64,000 bases of DNA from Caryophanales bacterium. GTDB taxonomy: Bacteria; Bacillota; Bacilli; Exiguobacteriales; Exiguobacteriaceae. Location: positions 434,001 to 498,000 of the forward strand of contig CABJAC010000001.1 of assembly GCA_902363455.1 (NCBI GenBank). The letters run 5' to 3'. Positions 1-8,121 of the stretch are shown in pieces; positions within the stretch are counted from its first letter, which is position 1; each line of letters begins with the position of its first letter. The position numbers were made by a program, and so were the translations under genes. Under the pieces are notes generated by a model. That model saw only the letters and a program-made list of their open reading frames with translations, ran no database searches and was not told the origin of the DNA.

Positions 1-224
1 CCGTTGAAGCGTTGAAAGCAGCGGGCATGGAAGATGTCAAAGTCATCGGGTTTGACGCAACAGACGATGCCGTCAAAGCAGTCGAAGACGGTAAGATGGC
101 CGGAACAGTTGCTCAGAAACCGGCTGAGATCGGTAAAACGGGAATCGACACAGCGATCAAACACCTTAAAGGCGAAACAGTCGAGAAGAACATTCCAGTT
201 GAACTCGATCTCATCAAACCATAA
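1..224 (+). CDS. Sugar ABC transporter substrate-binding protein, C-terminal end (partial)
   Basis: Only the last 73 or so codons lie in the window; the reading frame is already open at base 3. The peptide carries GFDATDDAVKAVEDGK followed by GTVAQKPAEIGKTGIDTA, the C-terminal lobe pattern of RbsB-like, periplasmic-binding-protein type 1 sugar receptors. In Gram-positive bacteria these are lipid-anchored outside the membrane and feed an ABC permease. It is probably the last gene of a sugar-uptake operon, because a strong terminator follows the stop codon within 10 bp. The ligand (ribose or another sugar) cannot be told from this fragment. Confidence 0.85.
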   Translation, partial: VEALKAAGMEDVKVIGFDATDDAVKAVEDGKMAGTVAQKPAEIGKTGIDTAIKHLKGETVEKNIPVELDLIKP

Positions 225-231
225 TTTTCCT

Positions 232-271
232 CACCAGCCGGGCTGATTTTGTCAGCCGGCTGGTGTTTTTT
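232..271 (+). terminator. Intrinsic terminator of the sugar-transport operon
   Basis: A GC-rich hairpin (CACCAGCC with GGCTGGTG, one bulged G) is followed directly by a run of seven T. It lies 8 bp after the stop codon. Confidence 0.9.
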
Positions 272-302
272 GGAGGGAAGCTGAACTTCGTGAATCTATA
301 CC

Positions 303-331
303 TTGTTCCCGTAGTTGTTTTTCTCTATAAT
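303..331 (+). promoter_or_regulatory. SigA-type promoter of secG
   Basis: TTGTTC (303-308) and a perfect TATAAT (326-331) are separated by 17 bp, 35 bp upstream of the secG start codon. Confidence 0.7.
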
Positions 332-365
332 GAAAGAAGCGTATATTACTGAAGGAGGATCATCG

Positions 366-599
366 ATGATCATTCATAACGTGGCTCTTGTCGGCCTCAT
401 CGTCGTTTCCGTTCTTCTCATCATCGTCGTTCTCTTGATGTCGGGCCGTACGGCTGGACTCGGAGCGTTGACAGGTGGGGCAGAACAATTATTTGGTCGC
501 CAAAAAGCCCGTGGCTTGGATGCGGTCCTAAATCGTGTAGCGTCTATTTTAGGGGCATTATTCTTTATCTTGGCGTTACTCGTCGCTTTTTATAAGTGA
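366..599 (+). CDS. secG: Preprotein translocase subunit SecG
   Basis: This 77-residue membrane protein is the small accessory subunit of the SecYEG channel and assists SecA-driven export. Two hydrophobic helices (about residues 6-25 and 55-75) flank a loop with the family pattern SGRTAGLGALTGGAEQLFG. The start at 366 is chosen because GAAGGAGG lies 8 bp upstream; an in-frame upstream ATG lacks a ribosome-binding site and would lengthen the protein beyond the family size. It has its own promoter and terminator and precedes an esterase gene, rnr and smpB, the usual Bacillus order. Confidence 0.95.
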   Translation: MIIHNVALVGLIVVSVLLIIVVLLMSGRTAGLGALTGGAEQLFGRQKARGLDAVLNRVASILGALFFILALLVAFYK

Positions 600-605
600 G
601 TACTG

Positions 606-639
606 AAACGACAGCCGTCCGATCGCGCTGTCGTTTTTT
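606..639 (+). terminator. Intrinsic terminator after secG
   Basis: CGACAGC (609-615) pairs with GCTGTCG (627-633), followed by six T. Confidence 0.85.
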
Positions 640-699
640 CTTATTTCTCGATTTCTATTTTTTTATTTTGGGGTATAGAGTTAGAGGGGGAATCATTTT

Positions 700-1440
700 A
701 TGAAAATCACATTACCAAAACCATTCTTTTTTGAAGGCGGCAACCGGGCCGTTCTGTTGTTGCACGGCTTTACCGGCTCAAGCGCCGATGTCCGGATGCT
801 CGGACGTTACCTGCAAAAACATGGTTATACATCACTGGCACCACAATATAAAGGGCACGCTGCCCCACCCGAAGAGCTGACGAAGACTGGGCCAGCCGAC
901 TGGTGGCAGGATGTCCTCGACGGTTACGAAGCGTTAAAAGCGAAAGGATACGACGAGATTGCGGTCTGCGGACTGTCGCTCGGCGGTGTCATGTCGCTTC
1001 GACTTTCGATGCACCGTCCGGTCAAAGCGGTCATTCCGATGTGTGCGCCGGCTTACATCAAAAGTGAAGACGTCATGTATGCAGGAGTCACGGAGTATGC
1101 CAGAGAATTTAAGAAGCGAGAAGGAAAATCGGTCGAGGAAATCGAGCAGGAGATGGCTGTGTTCGAACCGATGCCGACCTTAAAGGATCTGCAAGCCTTG
1201 CTGAAAGAGACACGCGATTCACTCGAAGATGTCTATGCACCGACACTCGTGATCCAAGCCCGCAACGATCATATGATCAACACGGATTCAGCCAACATCA
1301 TCCATGATGGTGTCAGTGCCTTACAAAAAGATCTGATCTGGTATGAGAACTCAGGTCATGTCATTACGCTCGACAAAGAAAAAGAAACGCTCCACCAAGA
1401 CATCCATGAATTTTTGGACGGCTTGAACTGGAGCCATTAA
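700..1440 (+). CDS. est: Carboxylesterase (YvaK/Est30-like alpha/beta hydrolase)
   Basis: A 246-residue alpha/beta hydrolase of the thermostable Est30/YvaK family that hydrolyses short to medium-chain carboxylic esters in the cytoplasm. Visible are the oxyanion-hole motif LLHGFTG (about 20-26), the nucleophile elbow GLSLGG with Ser93, an acid residue in ARNDHMI and the catalytic His in NSGHVITLD near the C-terminus. It lies between secG and rnr, as yvaK does in B. subtilis; the stop codon is 14 bp before the rnr start, so the two are probably co-transcribed. The physiological substrate is unknown. Confidence 0.93.
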   Translation: MKITLPKPFFFEGGNRAVLLLHGFTGSSADVRMLGRYLQKHGYTSLAPQYKGHAAPPEELTKTGPADWWQDVLDGYEALKAKGYDEIAVCGLSLGGVMSLRLSMHRPVKAVIPMCAPAYIKSEDVMYAGVTEYAREFKKREGKSVEEIEQEMAVFEPMPTLKDLQALLKETRDSLEDVYAPTLVIQARNDHMINTDSANIIHDGVSALQKDLIWYENSGHVITLDKEKETLHQDIHEFLDGLNWSH

Positions 1441-1454
1441 CTGGAGGTGTCACG

Positions 1455-3812
1455 TTGGAATTACGTGAACGCATATTAGAGGTCATCGCGGCGGACGAAC
1501 GTCCGTTGTCGATTGATCAATTAACGAAAAAATTGGAACTAACGGATACGGCACAGTTCAAGGAACTGATCCGGACGTTAAATGAACTCGAAGAAGAAGC
1601 GCTTGTCGCGCGGACCCGTTCGAACAAATACGGAACCCTCGCTCAAATCGGACAAGTCGCCGGAAAAATCTCGGTCCACCAACGTGGATTCGGATTCGTT
1701 TCACCGGAAGACGGTTCTGCAGGCGATATCTTCCTGCCGGCACCGGAACTCGGTAATGTCTACAACGGGGACCGTGTCCTCGTCAAAGTTTTTGCTGAAT
1801 CAAACGGCGGAGACCGCCGTGAAGGCAAGTTACTCAAGATTCTCTCACGCGGACCGGCTGATTTCGTCGGAACGTTCGTCAGTCCAAAAGGACGGATTGA
1901 GTCAATCGCCTACATCGAGCCGGATGATTCGAAGCTGACGTTCTTACCGGTCGTCGCAAACGAAGATACGCTTGGTGCCGTCGACGGCCATAAAGTCCTT
2001 GCACGGATTACGAAGTATCCGGACGGCCGTTATGCCGGAACGGCAAAAGTCCTACAAATCATCGGTCATAAAAACGATCCGGGTGTCGATATCCTGTCGA
2101 TCGTCCACAAGCACGGCATCAATGTCGACTTCTCGGACGCAGCGATTGCGGAAGCAAATGACATTCCCGATCAAATCGATGAGAAAGATCTCGTCGGTCG
2201 CGTCGACTTACGTAAGGAAGTCACGGTCACGATTGACGGCGCGGACGCAAAAGACTTGGATGACGCAGTCCACGTCAAGAAACTTGCGAACGGCAACTAC
2301 GAGCTCGGTGTTCACATCGCCGACGTCTCACATTACGTCAAGGAAGATTCACCGCTCGACGAAGAAGCACGCGAACGCGGAACCAGTGTCTATCTCGTTG
2401 ACCGCGTGATTCCGATGATTCCGCACCGTCTGTCCAACGGGATCTGTTCACTCAACCCGCACGTTGATCGGTTGACGCTCAGTTGTATCATGGAAATCGA
2501 TCAAAACGGTGCTGTCGTCAACCATGAGATTTTACAGAGTGTCATCAAGACGACGGAACGGATGACGTATACCGATGTCCGTAAAATCATCGAACGCGAA
2601 GACGAAGAAGTGGTCGCAAAATACCATGATCTCGTCGCGAACTTCGATCAGATGGCGGAACTGGCTGCGATCCTCCGCGAACGCCGCTCACGCCGTGGCG
2701 CGATTAACTTCGACTTCCCGGAAGCGAAAGTGCTTGTCAACGAAGAAGGCAAGACAAGCGAAATCATCCTGCGCGAACGGTCCGTTGCTGAAAAACTGAT
2801 TGAAGAGTTTATGCTCGCAGCGAACGAAACGGTGGCGGAGCACGTCCAACACCAAAAACTGCCGTTCATGTACCGGATTCACGATGAGCCGAAAGCAGAA
2901 CGTCTCGATACGTTCTTCAAGTTCATCGCTAACTTCGGGATCAATGTTGAACGCAAAGGCGAGTCGGTCGCACCGAAGACGTTGCAATCGATCCTGAACG
3001 CCGTGGAAGGTGAACCGGAAGAAGCTGTCGTCAGTACGGTCATGTTACGGTCGCTCCAACAAGCGAAATACGACGTCGAACCGATTGGTCACTTTGGTCT
3101 GTCGACCGATTTCTACACGCACTTCACGTCACCGATCCGCCGGTATCCGGACTTGATGGTCCACCGTCTCCTGCGCGAGTACATCATCTTTAATGATAAA
3201 TCGCAAAAGACACAGGACCGTTACTCTGCGATTCTGCCGGAAATCGCTGATCACGCTTCAAAACGGGAACGTCGTGCTGTCGACGCGGAACGCGAAACGA
3301 ATGCACTGAAGAAAGCCGAGTATATGGAACAACATATCGGCGAAACGTTTGAAGGGGTCGTCAGCGGCGTGACCAACTTCGGTATGTTCGTCGAGTTGCC
3401 GAACACGATCGAAGGACTCGTTCACATCCAGGCGATGACGGATGACTTCTACCGCTACGACGAAGCAAACTATCAATTGATGGGCGAACGGACGAAACAA
3501 CAGTTCCGGATCGGCGACGTCGTCGAGATTAAAGTCACCGGTGTCAACATCGATGAGAAGACAATCGACTTCGCGGTCGTCGGGATGCCGGAACGCCAAC
3601 CGAAAAAACGCTTTGAGTCGAAGACGATCCGTTCAACGGGCGGCCGTCCGGGACAAAAACGCGACGACAAGAAAGACGACCGTCGCGGGAAGTCGAAGCG
3701 TCCGAGTAAGCCGAAGGACCAGTCGAAAGGCAAAGGGTTCGCGCTGAAGGACAAGAAGGATAAACCGCCGTTCCATAAAGCGGTCTCGAATAAAAAACGG
3801 AAGCGCAAATAA
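1455..3812 (+). CDS. rnr: Ribonuclease R
   Basis: A 785-residue 3'-5' exoribonuclease of the RNB family, which degrades structured RNA and, together with tmRNA and SmpB, the defective messages released by trans-translation. Domains in order: N-terminal helix-turn-helix (about 1-65), two cold-shock RNA-binding domains (70-220), catalytic RNB domain containing TIDGADAKDLDDAVH (about 258-272) with its metal-binding aspartates, S1 domain (about 625-700) and a very basic Lys/Arg tail (705-785). The start is TTG at 1455 behind GGAGGT. It is followed by smpB and ssrA, a functional cluster. Confidence 0.97.
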   Translation: MELRERILEVIAADERPLSIDQLTKKLELTDTAQFKELIRTLNELEEEALVARTRSNKYGTLAQIGQVAGKISVHQRGFGFVSPEDGSAGDIFLPAPELGNVYNGDRVLVKVFAESNGGDRREGKLLKILSRGPADFVGTFVSPKGRIESIAYIEPDDSKLTFLPVVANEDTLGAVDGHKVLARITKYPDGRYAGTAKVLQIIGHKNDPGVDILSIVHKHGINVDFSDAAIAEANDIPDQIDEKDLVGRVDLRKEVTVTIDGADAKDLDDAVHVKKLANGNYELGVHIADVSHYVKEDSPLDEEARERGTSVYLVDRVIPMIPHRLSNGICSLNPHVDRLTLSCIMEIDQNGAVVNHEILQSVIKTTERMTYTDVRKIIEREDEEVVAKYHDLVANFDQMAELAAILRERRSRRGAINFDFPEAKVLVNEEGKTSEIILRERSVAEKLIEEFMLAANETVAEHVQHQKLPFMYRIHDEPKAERLDTFFKFIANFGINVERKGESVAPKTLQSILNAVEGEPEEAVVSTVMLRSLQQAKYDVEPIGHFGLSTDFYTHFTSPIRRYPDLMVHRLLREYIIFNDKSQKTQDRYSAILPEIADHASKRERRAVDAERETNALKKAEYMEQHIGETFEGVVSGVTNFGMFVELPNTIEGLVHIQAMTDDFYRYDEANYQLMGERTKQQFRIGDVVEIKVTGVNIDEKTIDFAVVGMPERQPKKRFESKTIRSTGGRPGQKRDDKKDDRRGKSKRPSKPKDQSKGKGFALKDKKDKPPFHKAVSNKKRKRK

Positions 3813-3844
3813 GCGCTTCTGTTTAGAAATGTGGTGGAAGAGAG

Positions 3845-4315
3845 ATGCCAAAAGGTACAAGTTCAAAAGTATTAGCCAACAACAAACGGGCGTCGTTTGA
3901 TTATGCGATTGAAGATACGATCGAAGCGGGTCTCGTCTTGACGGGAACCGAAATCAAATCGGTCCGTAAAGGAAAAATCAGTATCGGCGACGCGTTCGTC
4001 CGGTTTGACGGCGGGGAAGCGATTCTCTGGAACTCGAACATCGCCCACTTCGAACAAGGGAACCGGTACAACCACGAACAGCTCCGTCCGCGGAAACTGT
4101 TGTTGCACAAAAAACAGATCGCCAACTTGATGGGACTCGTCTCGCGCGACGGCTACACGATCGTTCCGCTGAAGGTCTACATCAAAAACGGCTACGCGAA
4201 ATGTCTGATCGGACTCGGCCGCGGGAAGAAGAAATTCGACAAACGCGACGATCTGAAGAAGAAGGATGCGAAGCGTGATATCGACCGTGCGTTACGCGAC
4301 AAGCAAAAGTATTGA
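3845..4315 (+). CDS. smpB: SsrA-binding protein SmpB
   Basis: A 156-residue OB-fold RNA-binding protein that brings tmRNA to stalled ribosomes. Family hallmarks include [20 protein letters not shown] and the conserved [11 protein letters not shown] segment; the basic C-terminal tail that inserts in the decoding centre is present ([12 protein letters not shown]). The start lies 7 bp after a purine-rich GGAAGAGAG. Its stop codon overlaps the -35 box of the tmRNA promoter, so smpB and ssrA are packed head to tail. Confidence 0.97.
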   Translation: MPKGTSSKVLANNKRASFDYAIEDTIEAGLVLTGTEIKSVRKGKISIGDAFVRFDGGEAILWNSNIAHFEQGNRYNHEQLRPRKLLLHKKQIANLMGLVSRDGYTIVPLKVYIKNGYAKCLIGLGRGKKKFDKRDDLKKKDAKRDIDRALRDKQKY

Positions 4316-4340
4316 ACCCGTAACACTTTTCTGCTATTAT
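4312..4340 (+). promoter_or_regulatory. Promoter of ssrA
   Basis: TTGAAC (4312-4317) overlaps the smpB stop codon and is followed after 17 bp by TATTAT (4335-4340); an overlapping TATAAT sits 3 bp further. The mature tmRNA 5' end is about 30 nt downstream, leaving a short leader to be removed by RNase P. Confidence 0.65.
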
Positions 4341-4373
4341 AATAGTATTCGGAAAGCCCCAATTTTATATCTT

Positions 4374-4729
4374 GGGGACGTTACGGATTCGACGGGGGTA
4401 GTTCGGTCTTCTGTGGCGTGTCGAGGGGTCGGCCTCGTTAAAACGCATCAGCCATAACTGGCAAAACTAACACACAACTCGCAGCAGCTTAATAGCTACT
4501 ACGGATCCTAGCAGCCGTCGCCTGGTCGGCTGATTTCTAGGGTCTCACTTTAAACAGGCTACGCTTGGACCCTTCCGTCTGGAGGGAAAGAGAAGAGATG
4601 GAATCAGACTGGTCGGACGGACGCCTGTCAATTGGCAGCCTGACGACGAGATCCCAATAAATTGACTACACACGTAGAAGCTTAAGTATACGATGCCTTC
4701 GGACGTGGGTTCGACTCCCACCGTCTCCA
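4374..4729 (+). ncRNA. ssrA: Transfer-messenger RNA (tmRNA)
   Basis: The 5' end GGGGACGTTACGGATTCGAC and the 3' end with T-arm GGTTCGACTCC and acceptor strand CGTCTCC form the tRNA-Ala-like domain. The tag frame resumes at GGC 4460 after the TAACT determinant and encodes GKTNTQLAAA, stopping at TAA 4490-4492; the ribosome-loaded alanine precedes it. The CCA end is not encoded: after the discriminator A (4729) the DNA reads TAC, so CCA must be added after processing. The gene follows smpB and has its own promoter and terminator. Its function is rescue of stalled ribosomes and degradation tagging. Confidence 0.96.
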
Positions 4730-4753
4730 TACGACGAAATCAGTGGATTTCAA

Positions 4754-4797
4754 AAAAAGTGCTAAAATCCCTAATAAATAGGATTTTAGCACTTTTT
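4754..4797. terminator. Terminator after ssrA, possibly bidirectional
   Basis: A 17-bp perfect stem (4754-4770 with 4781-4797) is bounded by A and T runs on the two sides, so it can end both ssrA and the convergent gene at 4837. Confidence 0.85.
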
Positions 4798-4836
4798 GTA
4801 ATAAAAAAATTAAGATATTTCATGGGGTAAATATTT

Positions 4837-5514
4837 TCAATTTTTTTGAGGACTTTGTTTTAATTCTGTAGCCAAATCTTGGTATAACTTCGTAATCTCT
4901 TCATTTGAAGTTATTTGTAAAAAACTTTCAATCATTAAAGAACTTCTTCTTTTTAAGTCTATATTTGTTAATTCTTTTTGAAACTTCTCTGGTGTAGTTG
5001 TTTCATTATAAATTTTTTCTATAGAAGAAGTAAATATGTCTAAAAGTCCACGCAGATGAACAAAATCTAATATAAAGTCGTCATCAATAGAGTGTAAATC
5101 AAAATTTTGGATTTCTTGATTTCTTTTTAATAATATTTTTAAATTGTAGTTTATTTTTTCGTAATCATTTCTTTCTAATTTAAAGTCTTTGGTATCATAA
5201 ACTATAAAGAACAATAACTCAGCAAAAGCATTTTCAAAAAAACTTTCAATTATTACTGCATTTCTTTCTTTAGAAGCTTTTGAAGAATGTGATATTAGAT
5301 TATTTTGATAATTTATAGTTAAAATAACGCCTAATAAAGTAAAAATTCCACCTAAAATACTTCCTAAATATCCACTGAAGAAAGAAATCCAAGTAGATTC
5401 TTTGCCGACTACAAATCTTTCGAATAATGTGATTTTCGCTAAAAAATTCACCAAGATAGGAAGAGATATTACTATTGCTACTCCGATAAAAATATGTTTT
5501 ATGTATTTCTTCAT
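4837..5514 (-). CDS. AT-rich unknown membrane protein
   Basis: This 225-residue product is not recognised. Two predicted membrane helices lie at the N-terminus (about residues 5-26 and 42-68, the second containing GYLGSILGGIFTLLGVILTI), followed by a charged, mostly helical cytoplasmic part rich in Lys, Asn and Glu. The two-helix plus cytoplasmic layout, with a Gly-rich second helix, resembles membrane proteins often found in accessory islands, including some annotated as putative phage-abortive-infection proteins; that is resemblance only. Base composition is far more AT-rich than all neighbours and Ile, Asn, Lys, Phe codons dominate, a sign of transfer. The start is supported by AAAGGAG; a TATAAT lies on the minus strand at 5569-5574. 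Confidence 0.75.
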   Translation of the reverse strand: MKKYIKHIFIGVAIVISLPILVNFLAKITLFERFVVGKESTWISFFSGYLGSILGGIFTLLGVILTINYQNNLISHSSKASKERNAVIIESFFENAFAELLFFIVYDTKDFKLERNDYEKINYNLKILLKRNQEIQNFDLHSIDDDFILDFVHLRGLLDIFTSSIEKIYNETTTPEKFQKELTNIDLKRRSSLMIESFLQITSNEEITKLYQDLATELKQSPQKN

Positions 5515-5642
5515 TTGGACTCCTTTGTATTCCTACGAAATTTGAAAGTATAATTTCCTTAAGTAACTATTATATTACATTTTTAAATAAACGATAACTT
5601 AATCTTTTCATAATAAAATTTTAGGAAAGAGGTTAATATCTT

Positions 5643-6152
5643 ATGATACGACGTGCCACCTTGATGGACGGAAAGGCCTTATCGGATTTGATGCGACGGA
5701 TTGATCGGGAAACGAAATATATGTTGTATGAACCGGAAGAACGCAGCATGTCGACGGAGCAGGCGGAAGCGTTCATCGAACGATTTGGTCAGGCGGCGAA
5801 CTCGGATATTTTCGTCGTCGATGTCGATGAGCAACTTGTCGGTTATGTGTTGGTCGTCGGTGGCAAACCAAGCCGAATCCGTCACCGGGCGAACCTCGTC
5901 ATCGGCTTGCTCGACGCCTATACCGGTCAAGGTCTTGGTGCCGGATTACTCGAAGCAGTCGATGCCTTTGCCGTTGAAGCGGGACTCGTCCGGCTGGAAC
6001 TGACGGTTCGGAAAGATAACCTGCGGGCAATCGAGCTTTATCATAAGTTCGGTTTCAACATCGAAGGAACACGGATTGCCTCGCTGTTCATTGACGGCGA
6101 GTACGTCGATGAACTGGCGATGTCGAAAATATTTACAGCAGAAGAAGTCTAA
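5643..6152 (+). CDS. GNAT family N-acetyltransferase
   Basis: A 169-residue single-domain acetyltransferase of the GNAT fold. The acetyl-CoA pyrophosphate loop shows as GLLDAYTGQGLGAGLLEA (about 94-111), and motif B as LRAIELYHKFGFNIEGT. It most resembles proteins that acetylate small molecules or protein N-termini, but the substrate cannot be inferred. It is monocistronic, with GAAAGAGG upstream, and shares a bidirectional terminator with the convergent hxlR. Its composition matches the chromosome, so the foreign islet ends before it. Confidence 0.9.
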   Translation: MIRRATLMDGKALSDLMRRIDRETKYMLYEPEERSMSTEQAEAFIERFGQAANSDIFVVDVDEQLVGYVLVVGGKPSRIRHRANLVIGLLDAYTGQGLGAGLLEAVDAFAVEAGLVRLELTVRKDNLRAIELYHKFGFNIEGTRIASLFIDGEYVDELAMSKIFTAEEV

Positions 6153-6153
6153 A

Positions 6154-6210
6154 AAAAGATGCTCGGTTGCCTCCTCTCAGATTGAGACGGGACAGACGAG
6201 CATCTTTTTT
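6154..6210. terminator. Bidirectional terminator between the acetyltransferase gene and hxlR
   Basis: AAAAGATGCTCG (6154-6165) pairs with CGAGCATCTTTT (6197-6208), with A and T runs at the two ends. Confidence 0.8.
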
Positions 6211-6574
6211 ATTGCGATAATTTTGTTTGTTCGAACTCGACTTCGAGGACATTTTTGGCGTAATCCTTGCCCCAGTCGTACATCGCGTCCAAAATCGGCA
6301 TCAGGCTGTAGCCGTGTGGCGTCAACGAATATTCGACCTTCGGCGGAACGACCGGATAGACTTCCCGGTGGATGATATGGTGATCTTCCAGCTCCCGTAA
6401 TTGATTAACGAGCATCCGTTGCGTAATACCGGGCATCAGGCTTTTCAGCTCTCCGAAGCGTTTAGTCCCTTCTTTCCCAAGGTGCCAAAGAATCAGCATC
6501 TTCCATTTCCCCCCGATGATCGAGAGGGTCAATTCTTTTTCACAGTTAAACTGCCGGTCTTCAAAATGTGGCAT
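6209..6574 (-). CDS. hxlR: HxlR-family transcriptional regulator
   Basis: A 121-residue winged-helix protein (HxlR/MarR-like). The pattern [19 protein letters not shown] (from Cys11) and [21 protein letters not shown] are family signatures; Cys11 is the residue that in HxlR/HypR regulators reacts with aldehydes or disulfide stress. It is divergent from hxlAB, exactly as B. subtilis hxlR, the formaldehyde-responsive activator of that operon, so the same role is inferred. GGAGG precedes the start codon by 7 bp. Confidence 0.92.
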   Translation of the reverse strand: MPHFEDRQFNCEKELTLSIIGGKWKMLILWHLGKEGTKRFGELKSLMPGITQRMLVNQLRELEDHHIIHREVYPVVPPKVEYSLTPHGYSLMPILDAMYDWGKDYAKNVLEVEFEQTKLSQ

Positions 6575-6626
6575 CGTCCCACCTCCTTTTTTAGTATAGC
6601 CCTCTTGTCATCGACAGTATACTTTT

Positions 6627-6702
6627 CCGCACTATGTATGAAAAACCGCACTATGTAAATTAAAAGTGCGTACTTCCCAAGTTCGTCTATGAGGATTATA
6701 TT
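6627..6702 (+). promoter_or_regulatory. Putative HxlR operators and hxlA promoter
   Basis: CCGCACTATGTA occurs twice as a direct repeat (6627-6638 and 6646-6657), 19 bp apart. The second copy also forms an inverted repeat CGCACT-N12-AGTGCG (6647-6670). Directly downstream is a weak -35 TTCCCA (6674-6679), then 17 bp and TATATT (6697-6702). A poor -35 with sites just upstream is typical of an activated promoter, as known for B. subtilis hxlAB, where HxlR binds two repeats. Confidence 0.6.
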
Positions 6703-6778
6703 TAGTCATGTTCCTTCACGAACGTCAGAAGGAAGTGCCAGGATTCACAAATAGAGAGAAGAATGGGAGAGATAAATT

Positions 6779-7414
6779 ATGAAATTACAATTAGCAATCG
6801 ATTTAGTAGATACAGCAGGTGCCATCGCTTTAGTCAAAGAAATTGGCGAAGAAAACTTAGATATCGTTGAGATTGGGACACCGGTCGTCATCAACGAAGG
6901 GCTTCGCGCTGTTAAAGAAATGAAAGCGGCATTCCCGAACTTAACAGTTCTCGCCGACTTAAAAATCATGGATGCTGCCGGTTATGAAGTCAGCCAAGCT
7001 GTCGCACACGGTGCCGATATCGTGACGATTCTTGGAGCAGCCGAAGATATGTCGATCCAAGGTGCGGTTGAAGAAGCGAAAAAATCAGGCAAGAAGATTT
7101 TGGTTGATATGATCGCTGTCAAAGATATCGCGACACGTGCGAAAGAACTTGATGAACTCGGTGTTGACTACATCTGTGTCCACACAGGTTACGATCTTCA
7201 AGCCGTCGGTCAAAACTCGTTCGAGGATCTCGCAACAATCAAATCAGTTGTTAAAAACGCTAAAACAGCAGTTGCTGGTGGAATCAAGATGGAGACATTA
7301 CCGGAAGTCATCGCAGCACGCCCAGACCTCATCATCGTCGGTGGCGGGATTACCGGACAAGACGACAAACAAGGAACAGCGTCAACGATGCGTCGGATGC
7401 TGCAAGAGGCGTAA
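6779..7414 (+). CDS. hxlA: 3-hexulose-6-phosphate synthase
   Basis: A 211-residue orotidine-phosphate-decarboxylase-superfamily barrel that condenses formaldehyde with ribulose 5-phosphate to D-arabino-3-hexulose 6-phosphate, the first step of the ribulose monophosphate pathway, here for formaldehyde detoxification. The superfamily metal/catalytic motif LADLKIMDAAG gives Asp60, Lys62 and Asp65; the phosphate-binding loops AVAGGIK and IIVGGGIT are at the C-terminal side. It is followed without gap by hxlB and controlled from the divergent hxlR. Confidence 0.96.
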   Translation: MKLQLAIDLVDTAGAIALVKEIGEENLDIVEIGTPVVINEGLRAVKEMKAAFPNLTVLADLKIMDAAGYEVSQAVAHGADIVTILGAAEDMSIQGAVEEAKKSGKKILVDMIAVKDIATRAKELDELGVDYICVHTGYDLQAVGQNSFEDLATIKSVVKNAKTAVAGGIKMETLPEVIAARPDLIIVGGGITGQDDKQGTASTMRRMLQEA

Positions 7415-7963
7415 ATGACACATATTCAAACGATTTTACACGAGCTGACGTCGACGGTCGAAGCGATTGATCAAGCCGAGACGACGCAACTCGCCGAAGC
7501 CGTTCTGAAGGCAGACCGGATCTTTCTCGCTGGAGCCGGTCGCTCCGGCTTGATGGGCAAAGCGTTTGTCATGCGTCTGATGCACATGAACTTCGATGCG
7601 TATGTCGTCGGTGAGACGGTCACCGCGAACTTGCGTGAAGGGGACTTGTTGATCATCGGATCAGGATCCGGTGAGACGAAAACACTCGTCCCGATCGTCG
7701 AGAAAGCGAAACAGATCGGTGGAACCGTCGCGGTCGTAACGATTGAGCCGACGTCGACACTGGCGAAGTTAGCGGACTTAACCGTCAAACTGCCGGGAGT
7801 GCCGAAAGAGCGGACAGCCACAGCGGATGAAACGGTTCAGCCGATGGGATCATTGTTTGAACAAACGATGTTGCTGTTTTACGACACATTGATTCTTCAC
7901 ATCATGGCGGAGAAACAACTTGATTCAAAAACGATGTACGGCAAACATGCTAATTTGGAATAG
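7415..7963 (+). CDS. hxlB: 6-phospho-3-hexuloisomerase
   Basis: A 182-residue SIS-domain sugar isomerase that converts hexulose 6-phosphate to fructose 6-phosphate, completing formaldehyde fixation started by HxlA. Motifs FLAGAGRSGLMGKAFVMRLMH and LLIIGSGSGETKTLV form the phosphate-binding SIS core, with ADETVQPMGSLFEQTMLLFYD carrying the catalytic Glu/His-type region of the family. The ATG follows the hxlA stop directly and uses a GAGG inside the hxlA end, indicating translational coupling. Confidence 0.95.
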   Translation: MTHIQTILHELTSTVEAIDQAETTQLAEAVLKADRIFLAGAGRSGLMGKAFVMRLMHMNFDAYVVGETVTANLREGDLLIIGSGSGETKTLVPIVEKAKQIGGTVAVVTIEPTSTLAKLADLTVKLPGVPKERTATADETVQPMGSLFEQTMLLFYDTLILHIMAEKQLDSKTMYGKHANLE

Positions 7964-7974
7964 AAGAAATCATA

Positions 7975-8013
7975 AGACCGGTAGACGTGTGTGACACGTT
8001 TGCCGGTCTTTTT
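7975..8013 (+). terminator. Terminator of hxlAB
   Basis: AGACCGGTAGACGTG pairs with CACGTTTGCCGGTCT around a TGTGA loop, followed by a T run. Confidence 0.88.
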
Positions 8014-8121
8014 GGTATAATTTTCAAAAAGGTATTCCCATTTGTGTAAGTTTATTCGGATGACAGAAAGAATCGACTTGTGATAATGAGAGAAACGAAG
8101 GGGTAGAAAGGAGGACGGGGA

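Noticed and set aside
5515..5642. Attachment-site duplication of the ssrA 3' end
   Set aside because: No copy of the TTCGACTCCCACCGTCTCC end was found between 4730 and the acetyltransferase gene.
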